Origin: Chinchilla lanigera
Taxonomy: Eukaryota > Chordata > Mammalia > Rodentia > Chinchillidae
Assembly: GCF_000276665.1 (NCBI RefSeq)
Contig: NW_004955418.1
Span: 8,603,512-8,667,511, forward strand
Direction of reading: 5' to 3'
DNA length: 64,000 nt
Below are positions 33,801 through 47,294 of the stretch, in pieces. Both the position numbers and the translations under genes were made by a program. Under the pieces are notes generated by a model. It had not been told where the DNA came from and did not search any database. It was given only the letters and a program-made list of their open reading frames with translations. How positions within the stretch are numbered: the first letter of the stretch is position 1; the number at the start of each line of letters is the position of its first letter.

Positions 33801-36654
33801 TCCTGTCATTCTACTTAATATTAAAAAACTATACATAGCATATGGATGAATAGAAAGATAGTCTGTATAATAATCATTCCAGGCAAGATCGTTTGCCCTG
33901 GGGAAGAACACAAGAAAGGATGCATTGTCAGTGTCATACAGGATGAGCTGGAGGCAGACACATATAATACAAAGTTGCATAAGCTGTAGTTAAAAGCAAA
34001 TTTTATCTTGAATCTCCATCCTCATACCCCTGCATGGATACATTTGCCCTTCTCATTTAATTTCAGGGTTTGAGTTAGTATAGCTATTTCTACACAGCTA
34101 CGTAAAGAAGACTAATATAAAATTTAAAAAATTAGAGAAAATGATAAACACTCAAAAGGTTGGAGTTTTAAATGTATTAGGTCATTTTCTAGCAAAAGAA
34201 CAATATTATGTATTTTCTAATTTGTTGTCAGAATTTAGAACTGATTCAATTTATTTTGTCATTTATTTTTTCTTCCTTTTCTTTTTAAATTCATCCTTTA
34301 GCCTAATAAGCCTTCTTAAAACACTTAAAATGAAAACTCAAATCGTCCAACAGAAAATGACCATGAAAAATGGCAATAAATTATGGAGAAAATAATATTT
34401 TCACTATATGTCTACAAATGCAAGTAGAATATGTCTGTTCCCTATACTCTGTATCACTAATTAAATCATTGTTCTTAACTCCATTGGACCTAGATTTTTT
34501 AAGAATGATATGCAATATGATATTTATAAAATATTCTGTGTGACACCAACTTGCATGTGATTATTTTCAAGATTACCAATTTATTACAATCTTAAATAAA
34601 TCCATGTTTATAAATTCCAAAGCACAGATACATTGTGTCATTTGTCAATAATTTGCATCACTTTCCTTCCGTATTGCTGATTAATTCTGAACTTTGAAAT
34701 AGGCATTCTATAGATATTTTCAGTTTCTTATCTTGTCCAACTGCACTTAGCATTTATTTGGTTACGTATTAATGTATGTTTTTCTGTGCAAACACAGAAT
34801 TTCTATTTTTATCAAAAGATCCAAGTAGAGAGGAAAATAGGTAAGCTTTCACTCTCCATTTCTTCCTAGGGAATTGTCATTTGGAAATATAAATAAATAA
34901 TCTTTCTCCTAGATTATCTGTTAAATAATGATTTATGTAGGATCATTTTGCTGAAATGTGACACATTTATTTGCATATATAAGTTGCTTTTTCACAGTTT
35001 TCATTGTTTAATTTTTTTTCTCCTACATATTGCAGGTAATCACATGATTGCAAAAGACATTATTTCCTCTCAAAAGTTCCTATATCATCACTCCAGTGTT
35101 TGTTTCATTATTGTAAAATTTGCAGTTGTTTGAATATCTGTTTCTTGGAAAAACTTCCCGTGTGAAAGCAGTTTAGCTAGTTAATGACAAATCATAAAAA
35201 GAGAATTGTCATTTATCCATTAATTTATTCAGTAGGACAGAATCAGCACTTGGGCATATGCATGAGATGTCTAACAAAAATGCTTGTATTTTTCAAATAG
35301 AATTAGGCCTGTTTCCTTTCCATTTTATAACTTTTTATATCATGTGAGTATTCCAAGAATATGATATAATTTCAGCTGGTTCTTCCTTAGAGTCCAATTC
35401 ACTTCACTGAAAGTAAGAAACATAACTTAAAGTTCTGGCTCCCATTTTTAATTAATTTTATATGGTTTTGGGAAAATATTTATCTTTTTAAACAGAAAAA
35501 AATAAAAATAAGACAGTTTCAAAACAGGCTAGTAGGAGAGTCACAATAATTAATACACCACACATTGCTCTCTTTGTAGTGGTTATTCAGAGTATAAGAT
35601 CACGGCATGAAATCTTGTCTGAACAGTATTAGCACAAGTCTTTCTTTTCAGTGAACTAAGAGAAACTAGCTGTATAACTGTCTTGACTATGTAGGCTAAA
35701 GGAAGGAAGAGGAAAAAATATATATACATATATATATTTATATAGAAAAACATAAAACTCACCAACTCACTCCAGTTTATAGTATCAGAATTTCCTGTTA
35801 TTATATTGGAAAGAATAAGCTTTTCTCTTCAGGCTCCTGTTTAGCTGTCCTCTCATGTTTCAGGCTTACATGTATCATACGTTAGCATTAAAAATAATAT
35901 ACACATGGTGCACTGCTGCTCCTGCCTTGGTGTAGAATGGAGCTCCGGAATGCGTTCATTCTCACCCCAGTCTTCTAGCTTGAGTGTGAACAGTGTTAGT
36001 GGTCAGCTGGATACCACAACCCAGAGGATTACTATCAGAACTACTCAGTTGGCTGTTTTAGTATCAAAGCAGTCAAACACAATAAACGAATGATCAAGTT
36101 TATTAGAACAATAAAGCTCAGTTTAGTACAAAAAGCACCAGGCCATGGTTCCCTTGCTGGCCTCAGGGGGATAAGCACTGCTCCAGCACACTGCCAGTTA
36201 TACAATGTCAGTTGAGTGTGTGAAGTGAGTGAAGAAGTGGATGGATCTGTGATTTATCCTTGAGCTGAAATTCTAAATGGGTAAATATATAGTGTTCTTT
36301 TCCCACTGGACTAAGTCCTGTACTACGTGTGTTATAATTTTCTACTTCAGTAGATGTTGGTCTCTTGTTCTGAAATTCAGAGACACACTGTAATTGTTAA
36401 TGCTTGTATGACAGTGTTCTCTTCCCCATATCCTGCTTTTCTGTTGATCTTCTTCACATTTGCTATAAAGTATCACCATCACTCACTTGTCAGCATGTTA
36501 CATTGAAAAGGATTTAGCAATGGTTAGTGCATATTTTCTCTATACCAGGGATGATGAAGCAGAAATAAATCAGACATAGCCCCTCCCCCATTCCTTTTAA
36601 TCATATAAGTCAAGGAGATTAGAATCAGGCACAAAGAATGGAAAAACGTAAACT
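33801..36654. other. Unassigned AT-rich DNA
   Basis: No gene recognised. It contains a short (AT)n patch at about 35717-35744. A GC-richer stretch at 35905-36190 could be an LTR fragment, but I cannot support that. Confidence 0.45.
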
Positions 36655-36776
36655 GTGTGTTAGTAATCCCATCTGATCTAGAGGCAGAGACAGGAGAGTT
36701 GCAAATTCAGGCCTGTGTGCACAATTTAGCAAGATACAGTCTCAATAGACAAAGCCCTGGGGATGTAACTTAGTGA
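36655..36776 (+). mobile_element. B1-dID composite SINE, truncated by the gap
   Basis: A degraded 7SL-derived part ('tagtaatcccatctg', 'gaggcagagacaggagag', 'ttgcaaattcaggcctg', 'agcaagatacagtctcaat') is followed directly by an ID-like start ('ccctggggatgtaacttag') that runs into the N block. This order is that of B1-dID composite SINEs described in rodents. The ID half is lost in the gap. Confidence 0.75.
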
Positions 36777-36957
36777 NNNNNNNNNNNNNNNNNNNNNNNN
36801 NNNNNNNNNNNNNNNNNNNNNNNNNNNNNNNNNNNNNNNNNNNNNNNNNNNNNNNNNNNNNNNNNNNNNNNNNNNNNNNNNNNNNNNNNNNNNNNNNNNN
36901 NNNNNNNNNNNNNNNNNNNNNNNNNNNNNNNNNNNNNNNNNNNNNNNNNNNNNNNNN
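36777..36957. other. Assembly gap (181 N)
   Basis: 181 N. The length is not a round placeholder, so it may be an estimated gap. On the left it cuts a SINE; on the right it resumes in a purine tract ('aaggaagaaagaggaagg'). Confidence 1.
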
Positions 36958-38114
36958 AAGGAAGAAAGAGGAAGGAAGGAACCAGAGAAACAGTCTATTA
37001 ATCAAGAAGTTTGCTTTTCTCAAACATCACTAACAGTCATTCTTGCACTTTAATGATAATTTTGGACTCAAATTCTTTGTATGTTGTTTTACACTGTAGT
37101 GTTAAAACCTTTGTCCTCATGTTCACAAGATGGCTATTGAATATGTAGGTATTATACCCACACCCGAGAGAAGAGAAAAATGGAGAAAGTCTAGAGTATT
37201 TGCTTATTTTCACTCATGTCCCATGTGTGAAAACTGCATCATAAAACCATTTCTAACTGAGAAGTGGATTAAAAATAGCAACAGTGTGACTCCAATTTCT
37301 ATGATAGAGGACATCAGGGCAAAGTTTTAAATGGATACTGAGCAAATTTTCCTGTAGCATATGTCACCTCATACTACCTCTATAGAATGTTCTGCAAGCC
37401 TGAATACTTTATTACACTGTGACGGACTTTATAAATCCCAGCTGTGACTGATCTTCAGCATTATCCTGAAGGTCCTGAAATACAAAGTGTGAGAGGGTCA
37501 GCCTCTGGGATGAAGATCATTTTATTTATCTAATGCTCCCTCCCTTTAACATATTCAACTAAAGATACCTTAACACTGCAAGCATTTTTCCTATTTATCA
37601 AATATTAATACATTTATGTGGAACTTCCTCATGAGGAACATGTAATATATTTTATAACATTTGATATAAAAGAACAAATTATGTTTTCAGTATACTTTAA
37701 AATAAAGTATCCATTAATCTTATTGGAGTATTATATTGACCTACTTTTTCCTTTCATTATGGATAAAAGGCTTTTAGTAGGAAACTACAGTAATTGAATG
37801 ATACAGTTAAGGAGATGAAATGTTTTACATTCATTTTTTTGATAGTGAAATCTCCATGCTTTCATTTCTAAAAATTTACACTTGAAGAAAATAATTTGCT
37901 ATCATTCTGTTTTGTAGATAGATTGCACAAGACTTGCCACTAAAGAATTGTATGCTTCTTGGAATTTATCATTCTTGGTAGTCAATATTTCCAAATACTG
38001 GGAAAACAGTGAAGAAAAATAATGCCATTGCCTAACCCCCCTGAAAAATAGCATGGTGGGCATAAAGATGATAAAGGTAAAGGCAAAGGGAATTTTTATT
38101 TTCTTTCAGGACTG
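36958..38114. other. Unassigned DNA after a purine tract
   Basis: The first 25 bp are GGAA-like simple sequence continuing from the gap. Beyond that I recognise nothing. Confidence 0.5.
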
Positions 38115-38510
38115 TGTCTTAGTTACTTTTCTGTAGTTGCTGAGATAAAATACCGGACACCCAAAGTTAAAGGGGGAATGTTTTATTTAGCTCAGTTTGT
38201 AGAGGTTTCAGTCCATAATCTGCTCGCTCCACAGCAGGGTGTCCAAGGAGAGGGCATTACATTGCAGAAACAATTCATGATGAGCAGAAGATAGCAAAGC
38301 AAGCAAGAGGCTGTGGCAGTTTCTTCCTGCCCATTTTATACTCACTCTAGGCTACTGGGATTAGGGAGGTAACAACCAATCATGAGCGTGACTCACTAAT
38401 CACACACACTTAATCCCAACCTCAAACACTCTAGATCCAGCCACCTCGGAAAAAGCCCCACCTAAGGATGTATGAGGATTCAGAGGGACATCTAGACACA
38501 AAATATAATA
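38115..38510 (-). mobile_element. Antisense MaLR-type solo LTR, nearly complete
   Basis: The best-preserved LTR in the window, about 396 bp. On the minus strand it has a TATA-like 'agtataaaatggg' (plus 38331-38345) and a downstream poly(A) signal AATAAA (plus 38182-38187), and it ends in the terminal 'aaaagtaactaagaca' stretch at 38115. The plus-strand right edge, 'gacacaaaatataata', corresponds to the LTR start. This U3-TATA-R layout with no coding sequence is that of a solo LTR of the ERVL-MaLR group. No convincing 5-bp target duplication was seen. Confidence 0.8.
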
Positions 38511-39369
38511 GTCTAGCGCATCATTTTAGTATTACTTGCACAGATTCTTTAAGATTTCACTTCTATTGGTAAGTATGAATAATTTAATGTTTGAAAAGGA
38601 CTTCTTTTAGATGGAGAATGTTACATTAATGCAAAGTATTCCTGTTACAAAAGTCATCAGTGATGTATAAGACTTACTAAAAAGTTCTCTCGCTACTTAA
38701 AATAAATCCATTTATCTAGTAACAATGTTAATAGTTAATAGTCAATAGAAACAGTAACTTTTCAAATTATTTTTTCTAACAGAATAATACCCTTATCTAT
38801 TATTTGATCTTTTGTAAACCTACAAATCTATTAATAATAAATGGTTATATGAGACATATTCAAAATCCACTCATGTTCCGCTGTAAAATTGAATTAAAAA
38901 TCTCTCCCTTTAAAAATCTCTCCTCCCTATTTTATTCAGTTTAACTTCTTTAGCTATAGCATTAATCTATGACTTTCCAAAATCATGCTTTTTTCATAAT
39001 AAATGAACTAAACGCTGTTTCAGATTATTACCTTAGTTGTTGAAGTCAACTTTGGTATTAATAAGCAAGCACATTTTAGGGTTAGACATAATATGCTTGA
39101 AATTAACTTTCTTCATTTTAAATCTCTCTTTCTTAATCATTTTTTTTTATTTTAGAGAAAAAAAGATAAACATAACAATGAAACCAAGTGTCAAAACTTT
39201 ACACTTAATAGAAAAGTTTCATGAGTAGTACTGAGTGGACCCATTTTGATTTTATCAGCTTCTTCTTATGTTAGGATGTTACAAAGCTATTGTGAAATTA
39301 TCCAAATTAAAGATTAATGTTTATGAAATTCTACAATTGTTTTTTTTGAAAATGAAGACCTAATTGGGA
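38511..39369. other. Unassigned AT-rich DNA
   Basis: Nothing recognised. Confidence 0.5.
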
Positions 39370-40080
39370 TTTCCCCAGCTAGAACATTAATGGGTTTTTG
39401 TTTTGCCAAAGGATCCCCTGCACATACACTGATAGAATTGTCATCCTATGTCCTCCATTTATGAGTTTCCCAGTCCTCCTTCCCTTAAACGGCTTTGACT
39501 CTTTGATGAGTCCTCATAAGTCCTTTGTAGAACATACCTTAACTTAGATTTGCACAACATTTTCTCATGATTAGATTAGATGTATGCATTCTTTAGCCAA
39601 GATTAGCAAATAAGTGATGTGCCTTATTACTGCATGCAGGTACAGGATACACATATATCTTATTACTGGTAATGTCAACCTTCATTGATTGAATAATGTG
39701 ACACTGCCAGATATCCCAGTGTAGTGACCATTTTGCTTTTTACCATTAATAAATATCTTGATATTTTGAGACCATGAGACTATCCTGTTACTTTTACCCC
39801 TTAGTTATAACATTATTCAATAAGATTTGACTGCAAGGAATGTGACTAAGGTGTTTGATTATTCTCCATTTTCTTTTTGGCTTCTGCTTTCATAAGGAAG
39901 AGCCATTTTTCCATTAATTAATTTATTTTTTATTTACAGTTTATAGTGATAAGGATTTATGTTTTATCTTATGATTATTATTGTAGTAATTGATTTATTG
40001 ATAACATTTTCCAACTTGGGTTATTGGAAAGTTTATTCTATTGGTGCCTGCCTCTTTTTAATGCTCCTCTGCTTTCACTA
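39370..40080 (-). mobile_element. Ancient L1M-type 3'-end fragment, antisense
   Basis: On the plus strand a long series of landmarks is like the reverse of old mammalian L1 3' regions: 'tctcatgattagattagatg' (39563), 'aagtgatgtgcc' (39613), 'cttattactggtaatgtcaa' (39659), 'actgccagatatccc' (39703) and 'aataaatatcttgatatttt' (39748). Divergence is high and no frame survives. The boundaries are estimates. Confidence 0.6.
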
Positions 40081-40254
40081 GCACTTTTCTCCCACTAAAT
40101 AGAGTCTCAAAATATAGGCACATATATTAGTTAACACATGTATTCACAGATATCCTTACTTATTTCTAAATGTATCTGTCTAAACATTTTTATAAACAAC
40201 AAATTTATTTCTTTTTTTTCTGGGGAGAATGTGACTTTTTAATTTTTTTTTAAA

Positions 40255-40420
40255 GAGATTAGTAAATGAGAAACAAACAAACAAAAAAATAGAACAGTAG
40301 CACCATATCAGTATCACAAACACAAATCAAAGGAAGAACATTCAAAGTGGTACAAGGTCTCACTTCTATACCTTCATTAAATGCAGTACTGTTGGACTAA
40401 GTCCAGACTCTTGTCCTTCC
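40255..40420. repeat. Unnamed dispersed repeat, copy 2
   Basis: Matches 8570-8740 in order and wording ('gagaaacaaacaaac', 'atagaacagtagca', 'aatcaaagg', 'attcaaagtggtacaagg'). Family not known to me. Confidence 0.5.
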
Positions 40421-41879
40421 TTGTCATCCTTTCCCTAAAAAGAAGTAATCTGACTCTCACAATCATATATTTACTTATTTGTTCCACCCTCGTATGTGCA
40501 TCATAGAGTGTTAGAATACTAATCTGTACCTCAGTGAAAACCAATTTTACAAACTCTTACAGCACATATACACTTTGTCAGGTGAGTGCTGTCAATTTTG
40601 AACATACACTGCAAAATAACCACCAACCATTGACCAAATGTGCAGGAATGTGAAAGGCTTTTGGTTTTTCTATCTTTCTGAAGTTTTAAAATTTTGCACT
40701 GTAATTTTAGGCCAAGAGATTAATGCAAGTCTAATTGTATTCTTGCATGTTTCACATTTTGATATAAGTGTAATCTCTCCCCGTATGTTTTCCAGTAGAG
40801 TGAAAAAAAGAGCCTCAAGTATGTCATCATATTCTGTCTCTGCACATGCCAATTTAGCTACTAAGCTGCAGCATAAATGTCTTTGAAGAATTTCTCTGAA
40901 CAGCCCTGCTCACTCTACAGAAGACTCTGGAGAAATGCACATACTTTTAGAGCCCAAAGCAGAATGATGTATAGCAGTACAAAACAGCACCTCTAATATA
41001 ATTGCATGGTTGTATCATATTAAATATTTTCAGTGAAGTAGCTTTATACTATAGGACTAATTAATAAAATATATTCATAATCTATTATATTTTATAGTAT
41101 AAATGAAAATGGAAGAAAAGACAGCATTAAAATACAAATGCAATGACCACATATATGTTCAAGCATTATGTACTAATGTTCATAAATATGTTGACATATT
41201 TTACTGAACTTTTGCTCATTATTTTCGGGAAAAGTCATTTACATTAATTTTTGAAAAGCATATTTGCTAGCATTTTTCTAGGAAAAATATTGATTAATTA
41301 AAATTCCTCATTTGAATGCTGCTTGCTACACTGGTATGGAAATCAGGTTTTTAATCCTGCTTGTATTTGGAGAAAACTGACCTGCATATACGCGAGAGTG
41401 TGAAATTGAATAAGGCACAGTGACAGAGAGGTACAGCTTTCCAAATACCTGTAAAGTGAGGTGCAAAGGATTAGTGACCAAGTGTAGAGAAAATGCCTAC
41501 CATCCTTTTCTGATAACACTTTTCTCTTCTGCTTTTGCACTTCAATGTGTTTTAGGCACAATTGTCAATTCTCTCTTAAAACAGGTGAGAAAAAAGGATG
41601 AATAACAAATTTGTTCAACTACGAGACAAAAGTTATCCTAAATGCCTTAAATATTGAACAGAAAATGTTTAAAGAATTCAACCCCCGAATTTAAGTTCCA
41701 ATCTGTCATGTGTACAGAAATAATTTTCTGAGCCAAAAAACCATTTAAGATGATTTATAATACTATAATACTAACTTATTTAGCTTCTTTATGTAAAATC
41801 CTTAGGGAAAATATTATTCAGTTGTAAATATCACATTGTTTCTCTGGTGTGAAGAAGTGTACAGAGCCAAAATGCATAA
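40421..41879. other. Unassigned AT-rich DNA
   Basis: No gene or element recognised. The open frames at 40638-40886 and 40670-40852 overlap on opposite strands and have no known domain. Confidence 0.45.
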
Positions 41880-42090
41880 CAGACAGTGGAAGAAGAAGCT
41901 CAAAGGTGAAGGGAAACAGGGCTGGTGGGTGTGGAAAAGGGAAAAGAAAAAAAAGAAAACTGGAAACAAACTTTTGTAAATAAGGAGGGGAAGAGTGGTT
42001 GAAAGGATCAAAGAAGAATGAGGAAAAAAAAAGAATCAAGACATATCATATGCAGGGAAAAATTCCCTATAATGAGTTTGATCATTATCT
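41880..42090 (+). mobile_element. L1 3'UTR-like purine-rich fragment, copy 1
   Basis: A strongly purine-rich strand with the order 'ctggaaacaaac.tttgtaa', 'ggaggggaag', 'gttgaaagg', then 'ataatgagtttgatcat'. The same order recurs at 42780-42920. I infer an L1 3'UTR fragment in plus orientation. An independent purine-rich repeat is possible. Confidence 0.5.
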
Positions 42091-42699
42091 AAATCTAAAA
42101 TTTACCAAGTAATTAAGTAGAGAAAGAGAAAACAGTGCAAATAAAGAAAAATATATTTCATGACTTAAACTTTATTAATATTTATAATTTCCAATTTACA
42201 TAATCTGAAATCCTTTTCTGTCTTGCTAATTGTCAAAGATAAAATACAAATCTTACTCTCAACATTATTCATCCTAATTTGTTTTACAACAATTATTGAA
42301 TACTTACACTAAGGCACTTTTTTGAAAAGGAGAAGATATTATTAGAAATTTTCCTCCCTTGAGCGAGGAATCCAGACATATCCTTCTGAGGCAGTTTTCC
42401 ACAACTACAGTCTCTCAAGAAGCTTGCATGTGTAGAGGAAACGCCTTTGGGGCCTGAGGTCAGCTTGGCAGTAAACTCTGGGTGTAGCACAGGTACAGGA
42501 GGGAAACAGCTTCAGCAGTTGATTACAGCTGATAACGGTAGGCTGAAGCCAGACGCACAGCATCCTTTCTATAAGGGGCCCATTCCTGTGAAGGAAAAGG
42601 ATTTTTGACAGAGGCTCAAATGATCAAAGCTAAGGGGAGGCTCCCAGGGAGGCAGACAGCGATGAAAAAGTATAAGCAACAGTTTCAGCATGAGAAGAT
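42091..42699. other. Unassigned DNA
   Basis: The part at 42340-42600 is GC-richer and may belong to the neighbouring element, but I cannot classify it. Confidence 0.4.
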
Positions 42700-42985
42700 A
42701 GTGAGGACATTGTTCAAAAGGAAAGAGGAACTAGGGAGGTGGAATGGGGAAAAGAAGAAAAGGAAAAGGAAAAAAGATAAAAAAGGATAAATTGGAAACA
42801 AAGCTTTGTAAATAGGGAGGGGAAGTGGGGTTGAAAAGAGGGAAGGGGATTGGGAAAAAAAGATGAATCAAAATATTTCCTATACAGGTACAAGTTCTCC
42901 ATGATGAATATGATCATGATGTATATTTCAATTGTACCAATAAACTTAAAAACAAAAAAAAAGAAACACAGACTTAAAAACAAAA
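42700..42985 (+). mobile_element. L1 3'UTR-like fragment with A tail, copy 2
   Basis: Purine-rich tract, then 'gaatatgatcatgatgtata', then 'attgtaccaataaac' with an AATAAA signal at about 42940, then an A-rich tail. This is the usual ending of an L1 3'UTR in plus orientation. It is homologous to 41880-42090. The 5' limit is unclear. Confidence 0.55.
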
Positions 42986-42999
42986 AAAAAGAAACACAG
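42944..42999. repeat. Two exact 28-bp tandem units in the tail
   Basis: The unit runs 42944-42971 and repeats without a change at 42972-42999. It begins 'acttaaaaac' and ends 'gaaacacag', with an A-run between. The second copy follows the first directly. Confidence 0.95.
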
Positions 43000-44006
43000 G
43001 AGGACAATGCTCTTAAATCGACAATACAAATGTCACACTTTCTATTTGTGCTATTGTCATTTCACTAAACATAATTTAAGAGAATGATTGCTAATACTTA
43101 TGTAGAACTTATTCTGTAACAAAAACTAAGACGTTAAAATTCACACTTATAGCAACCTTATAGAAAATCAATAATATTACTACTCTCTTAAAGGAAGGAG
43201 AAGTAGTCAAACTATTAAGTCATTTGCAAAGGTCACATAAGCAGTAAGTAGTTGCAATAATACTCAACCTAGGTAGTCTGTCCCTGACCTTTAATCTTTC
43301 CCACGGTGACATACTAGTTTTCAAATATTTAATCAGACATGACTGTGTTCGTCACTTGAGGAGAGACGGCCTTAACGTAATGCTGTTCCCACCATCAGAA
43401 GTGCTAAATAGGTGAGTTGGGTTGTGCTCAATAAGGTAAAGGATTTTTTTCAATAGCTACAAAAGTTATTTTGCAGGAAAAGAAATCCTACAAACATCTG
43501 TTCTTATGAGATGAACAAGAATATATATTAATGGTAATCTGTCCACCTCTTTTTTCCTTCCTCCTTTCCCTCCTCTCCTTCATTTTATTTTTCTTTGTTA
43601 TCTTGCATTTGTGTATAAGCTTCATCTTTGCATTTAATGATCTTTTAGATGTTCTACAAATACTATTAATGTGGAAAACAAAAAAATGTCAGCGCTATAT
43701 TCATTCATTCAACTTGTTGAATTGTATGCCTGTACAAATGGTTAGTGTGTGTGTAAAATGTTTAAAATTCTGAATGATTTACAAAGAGACTCTCAAAGCC
43801 AAAATCAAACAAACAAACAAAAAATCTAAAAACTGCATCAGTTTAAAAGATAAAACTTCAAGAGTTTGTAGATTTCTGAACTGAGCTCACCTTAGTGATT
43901 CTCTCCACGAAATTGGTCATAATTTCTATTTCCTTATTTCTTTAGAGATCGTTTAAAATTTATTTCTCTCTGGAGTCATCTACATTTGCCATTTCCCTAG
44001 TGTGTG

Positions 44007-44048
<42 letters not shown>

Positions 44049-47000
44049 GCACTTAAAATGGTGAAATTAAATCCCTTCTAAGGATTAGCATATATAACGT
44101 GAGTATTTAAATGCCAGATCAGTTTATAGTTATAATATTTGAAATATTGAATTCCTAATTTTTAGTTAAGAGATGAACATACATCTCTGCTTAGTTCACT
44201 CATTTTTTATTTGTCACCAAGTTCTTTTCTGTCTTTGTCTTTTTAAAGTAGAAATCAAGAAAATTCCATAAAATGAATAATAACACATTTTTATATAAAA
44301 TTCACCCTTAAAGCCTTCTCTGTTTGCCGTAGATGACATATCACCAAATCTTTCCCACTTGATTGATTCTCCCCTGCATAAGTTCAGCAGAGATGTGGGG
44401 AAAAAGATCTTCTAACAGGGCTGAGACATTTGATCCACTCCAGCTATGCTCTGCCTCACCTCATGATTTAGAAAATCAATGGCATATCAGCTTAGTAGTC
44501 ACTGATCCATGAGGTAATTGCACTTTCTAATATCTTCAGCATAAAGCTTCTGAAATGGGTAAAGCCAATGACCACAGGGTAAAAAACATTTTTTTTTTCA
44601 ATTCTGTTCCTAAATGGAGAAATAATCTTCCTGTATTTGTAAAGAAAACTTATTTCCCTTAAAGGTGAAAAATCACTATTAAACACACTTTTGTCTTATT
44701 ATTCATATTCTCAAAAGCTGCTTTTACTATACTACAGATTATCGTTTCCTGCAAAACTTGCATGTGGGTTTCTAACCCAGTTAATTAAAAAGCATTCTAG
44801 ATTTCAGTGTGGAGAACAGGGAACTTCATTTTGTTGTTAAATATGGTGGGAAATTATCCCCATTGCTTTTGTTAGGCTGCTTTGAGACATCTTAACTAAC
44901 TGGATAAGAATCCCTCCTTAGAAAATAGCCGTAGCTTGAGTAAATACTAAACAAATTGAGTATTAACACACAGGGAGAAAGTAAGATTGATGATCTGACA
45001 AAACATTAATTAAAAGAAGGAACATTGCCAAGATTTTCTTGTATAATTCAATTCCATATAATTCAAAGGCAAAATTAATTTACTGGTTGTTATTTGACAA
45101 CAAAGAAAGGACCTTGTATTGATTATTTTTTTTAAATGTGTGCCCATATGACATGTTAAAACTCTATAATCGGAAACACAGTTGCTTAACCTCTGAGGTT
45201 TGCATTTAAATTCCAGAACTCCACAGAGACAAGAGAACATTTCTTTGAAATGAAATGAGTTTGCACTTACTTCTGCAGGTTGCTAGGCATACACCGACAT
45301 CAAATGCCAATTTCGGCATTAATTAAAGGAAATAATTCTAAAACACTTGGCAATTTTTACTTTGAGCAGTTGCCAGTTTGTACAGACCAACATATGCTGA
45401 ATATTTCATATACAAGTGATTTATTAGAAAATTCACCAGCGATGGCTAAAACTATTTCTCTTTTATTTGCACGCTAGTGTCTTTAAGAAATATATGTATA
45501 TATATATAATATATATATTTAATGTAGAGTACTTATTTTAATTTTAAAGAGCTTTCTTAAATTTCTTTTCTATCATGTTCATTTCAAAAATATTATTTCC
45601 AAATAATGTTATTTTCTATTAAAGCAATATGGTGTGAAAATATTTCAGTTTTTTTCTTGACATGGTGGAGCAAGGAGAATTTTTTTAAATGTATAATTGT
45701 ATTTCTAGTCTTAAAAGTGTGCCAGAATGAATACTTATTAAACTTCTAAATGCAATGAAAGTGAGACCTGTTTGTAACCAATGCCCGAGGGTGTGCTTTC
45801 ATTTTTATTTTTATTTTTCCACACATTTGTTAGGCCCAAGTTTGCTCTGCAGAGCCAGTTGCATCCTTACCATCCACCTTCACATTTTCAAATACACTTT
45901 GTTATCATTGCTTGGTTTGTTTTGTTCAGTTCTTTGCTCCAGATGAGAAAGACCTGGAAACTAATAGGCAAACACCCCAAAATCCAGTGACTTTGTTTGG
46001 TGAACTATTTCTAGAAGGAGACTACCCAATAATAGCACCAGCTCCCTATGACCCAGAATTCTAAATAAACATCTCAGTCAATGATGTACATCATGTTTTA
46101 GCCTTATTTTTGGTTTTTGGTACTAATGTTTGCTGACATAGTGATGATAATTATTTACCTTGTCAAGTAGTTCCATGCCTGACTAACAAGATATTTCTGA
46201 TTATTTGCCATTTTAGGATTGAAATAATACTAGGTTTGATAATAAGCTTAGTGATAGAAAACATTTAAAATTACTTTGAAATTCTGTCTGAGGAAATTCA
46301 TTCTTTTTCTTTTAACGCACGTTTCCTTTATCTTGTAGGAGAAACAGTTTTTCACCAAAATGTATTTATACTTTTACATATGCTAGATATAAGGCTTCAA
46401 TGAATGAGAAATAGTGATTTTTAAAAACGAAAATACACTTTAGATTTAAAGGTAATTGTCAGTTTTTGCAAGACAAATGAGAATAAATAGTAAGTAAAGA
46501 GAATATATTATAACATATGACAAATATATTTGCTTCTTTGAATCCATCTTGTATGACAAAAATAAATACCTCCACAAATTTCCCATAGGTCATTATAAAT
46601 TACATAACTATCATTCACTTTATTATTAATATTGTACTTTATTTTGACTTCACATTCTTATGTTGTTCATCAAATTACTCAATTGTGATTAAAAATATGT
46701 ACTTAAATTTATAGACATATTTATCTACAAAATAAATTTTTTAAACAAATATATTAAAATATTTAAGGATTATAATTGGAGGTCCTTCTTTTTTATCATT
46801 TAAAGGAAAAAATTAAAAATTAAGTATAAGGCAACCAAACATAGTTGAGAAAACAATATGAGAATTCCACTGTTTAAATTCTCTCACTGGTCACCAAATT
46901 TTTCTACCTACTCACATTTTCTGAAACCTTACGGATGACCGGTATTTTATTCTTAAAATAGATATTCCTTGGATGTTTGAGTTTCAACTAAATAATCTCA

Positions 47001-47294
47001 AAGATGAAGGCATGAATAATGAGTCACACTACTGTAGCAAAAATTCTTATTGGGTACAGTACTGATAGTGCACATAAATTTTAAAATCAAAAAAGGAATT
47101 AAATTTTGAATATGAATAATCAATCATTTAGGTAAATTATAGTTATTCAAATAGGCAGACTGGGTGAATACAGAATGACTGTGTATTAGGGTTCTGAAGA
47201 AAGCACAAGTAAATGCCATTCGGGATGTTCACTGATGTTACTAGTTCATTTGTATTTCAGGAAGATGTTAAGGGAAAGACACTTACATGCTGTC
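43000..47294. other. Unassigned AT-rich DNA (4.3 kb)
   Basis: No gene or transposon that I can support. It includes the GT tract at 44009 and an (AT)n patch at about 45485-45520. Confidence 0.5.
44009..44046. repeat. (GT)n microsatellite
   Basis: 19 uninterrupted GT units, preceded by 'tgtgtggg'. Confidence 0.95.

Noticed and set aside
33488..33849. Overlapping frames of 76-116 codons on both strands.
   Set aside because: They result from a stop-free polypyrimidine tract.
36742..37033. Two frames of 86 and 93 codons across the second gap.
   Set aside because: Most of their length is N.
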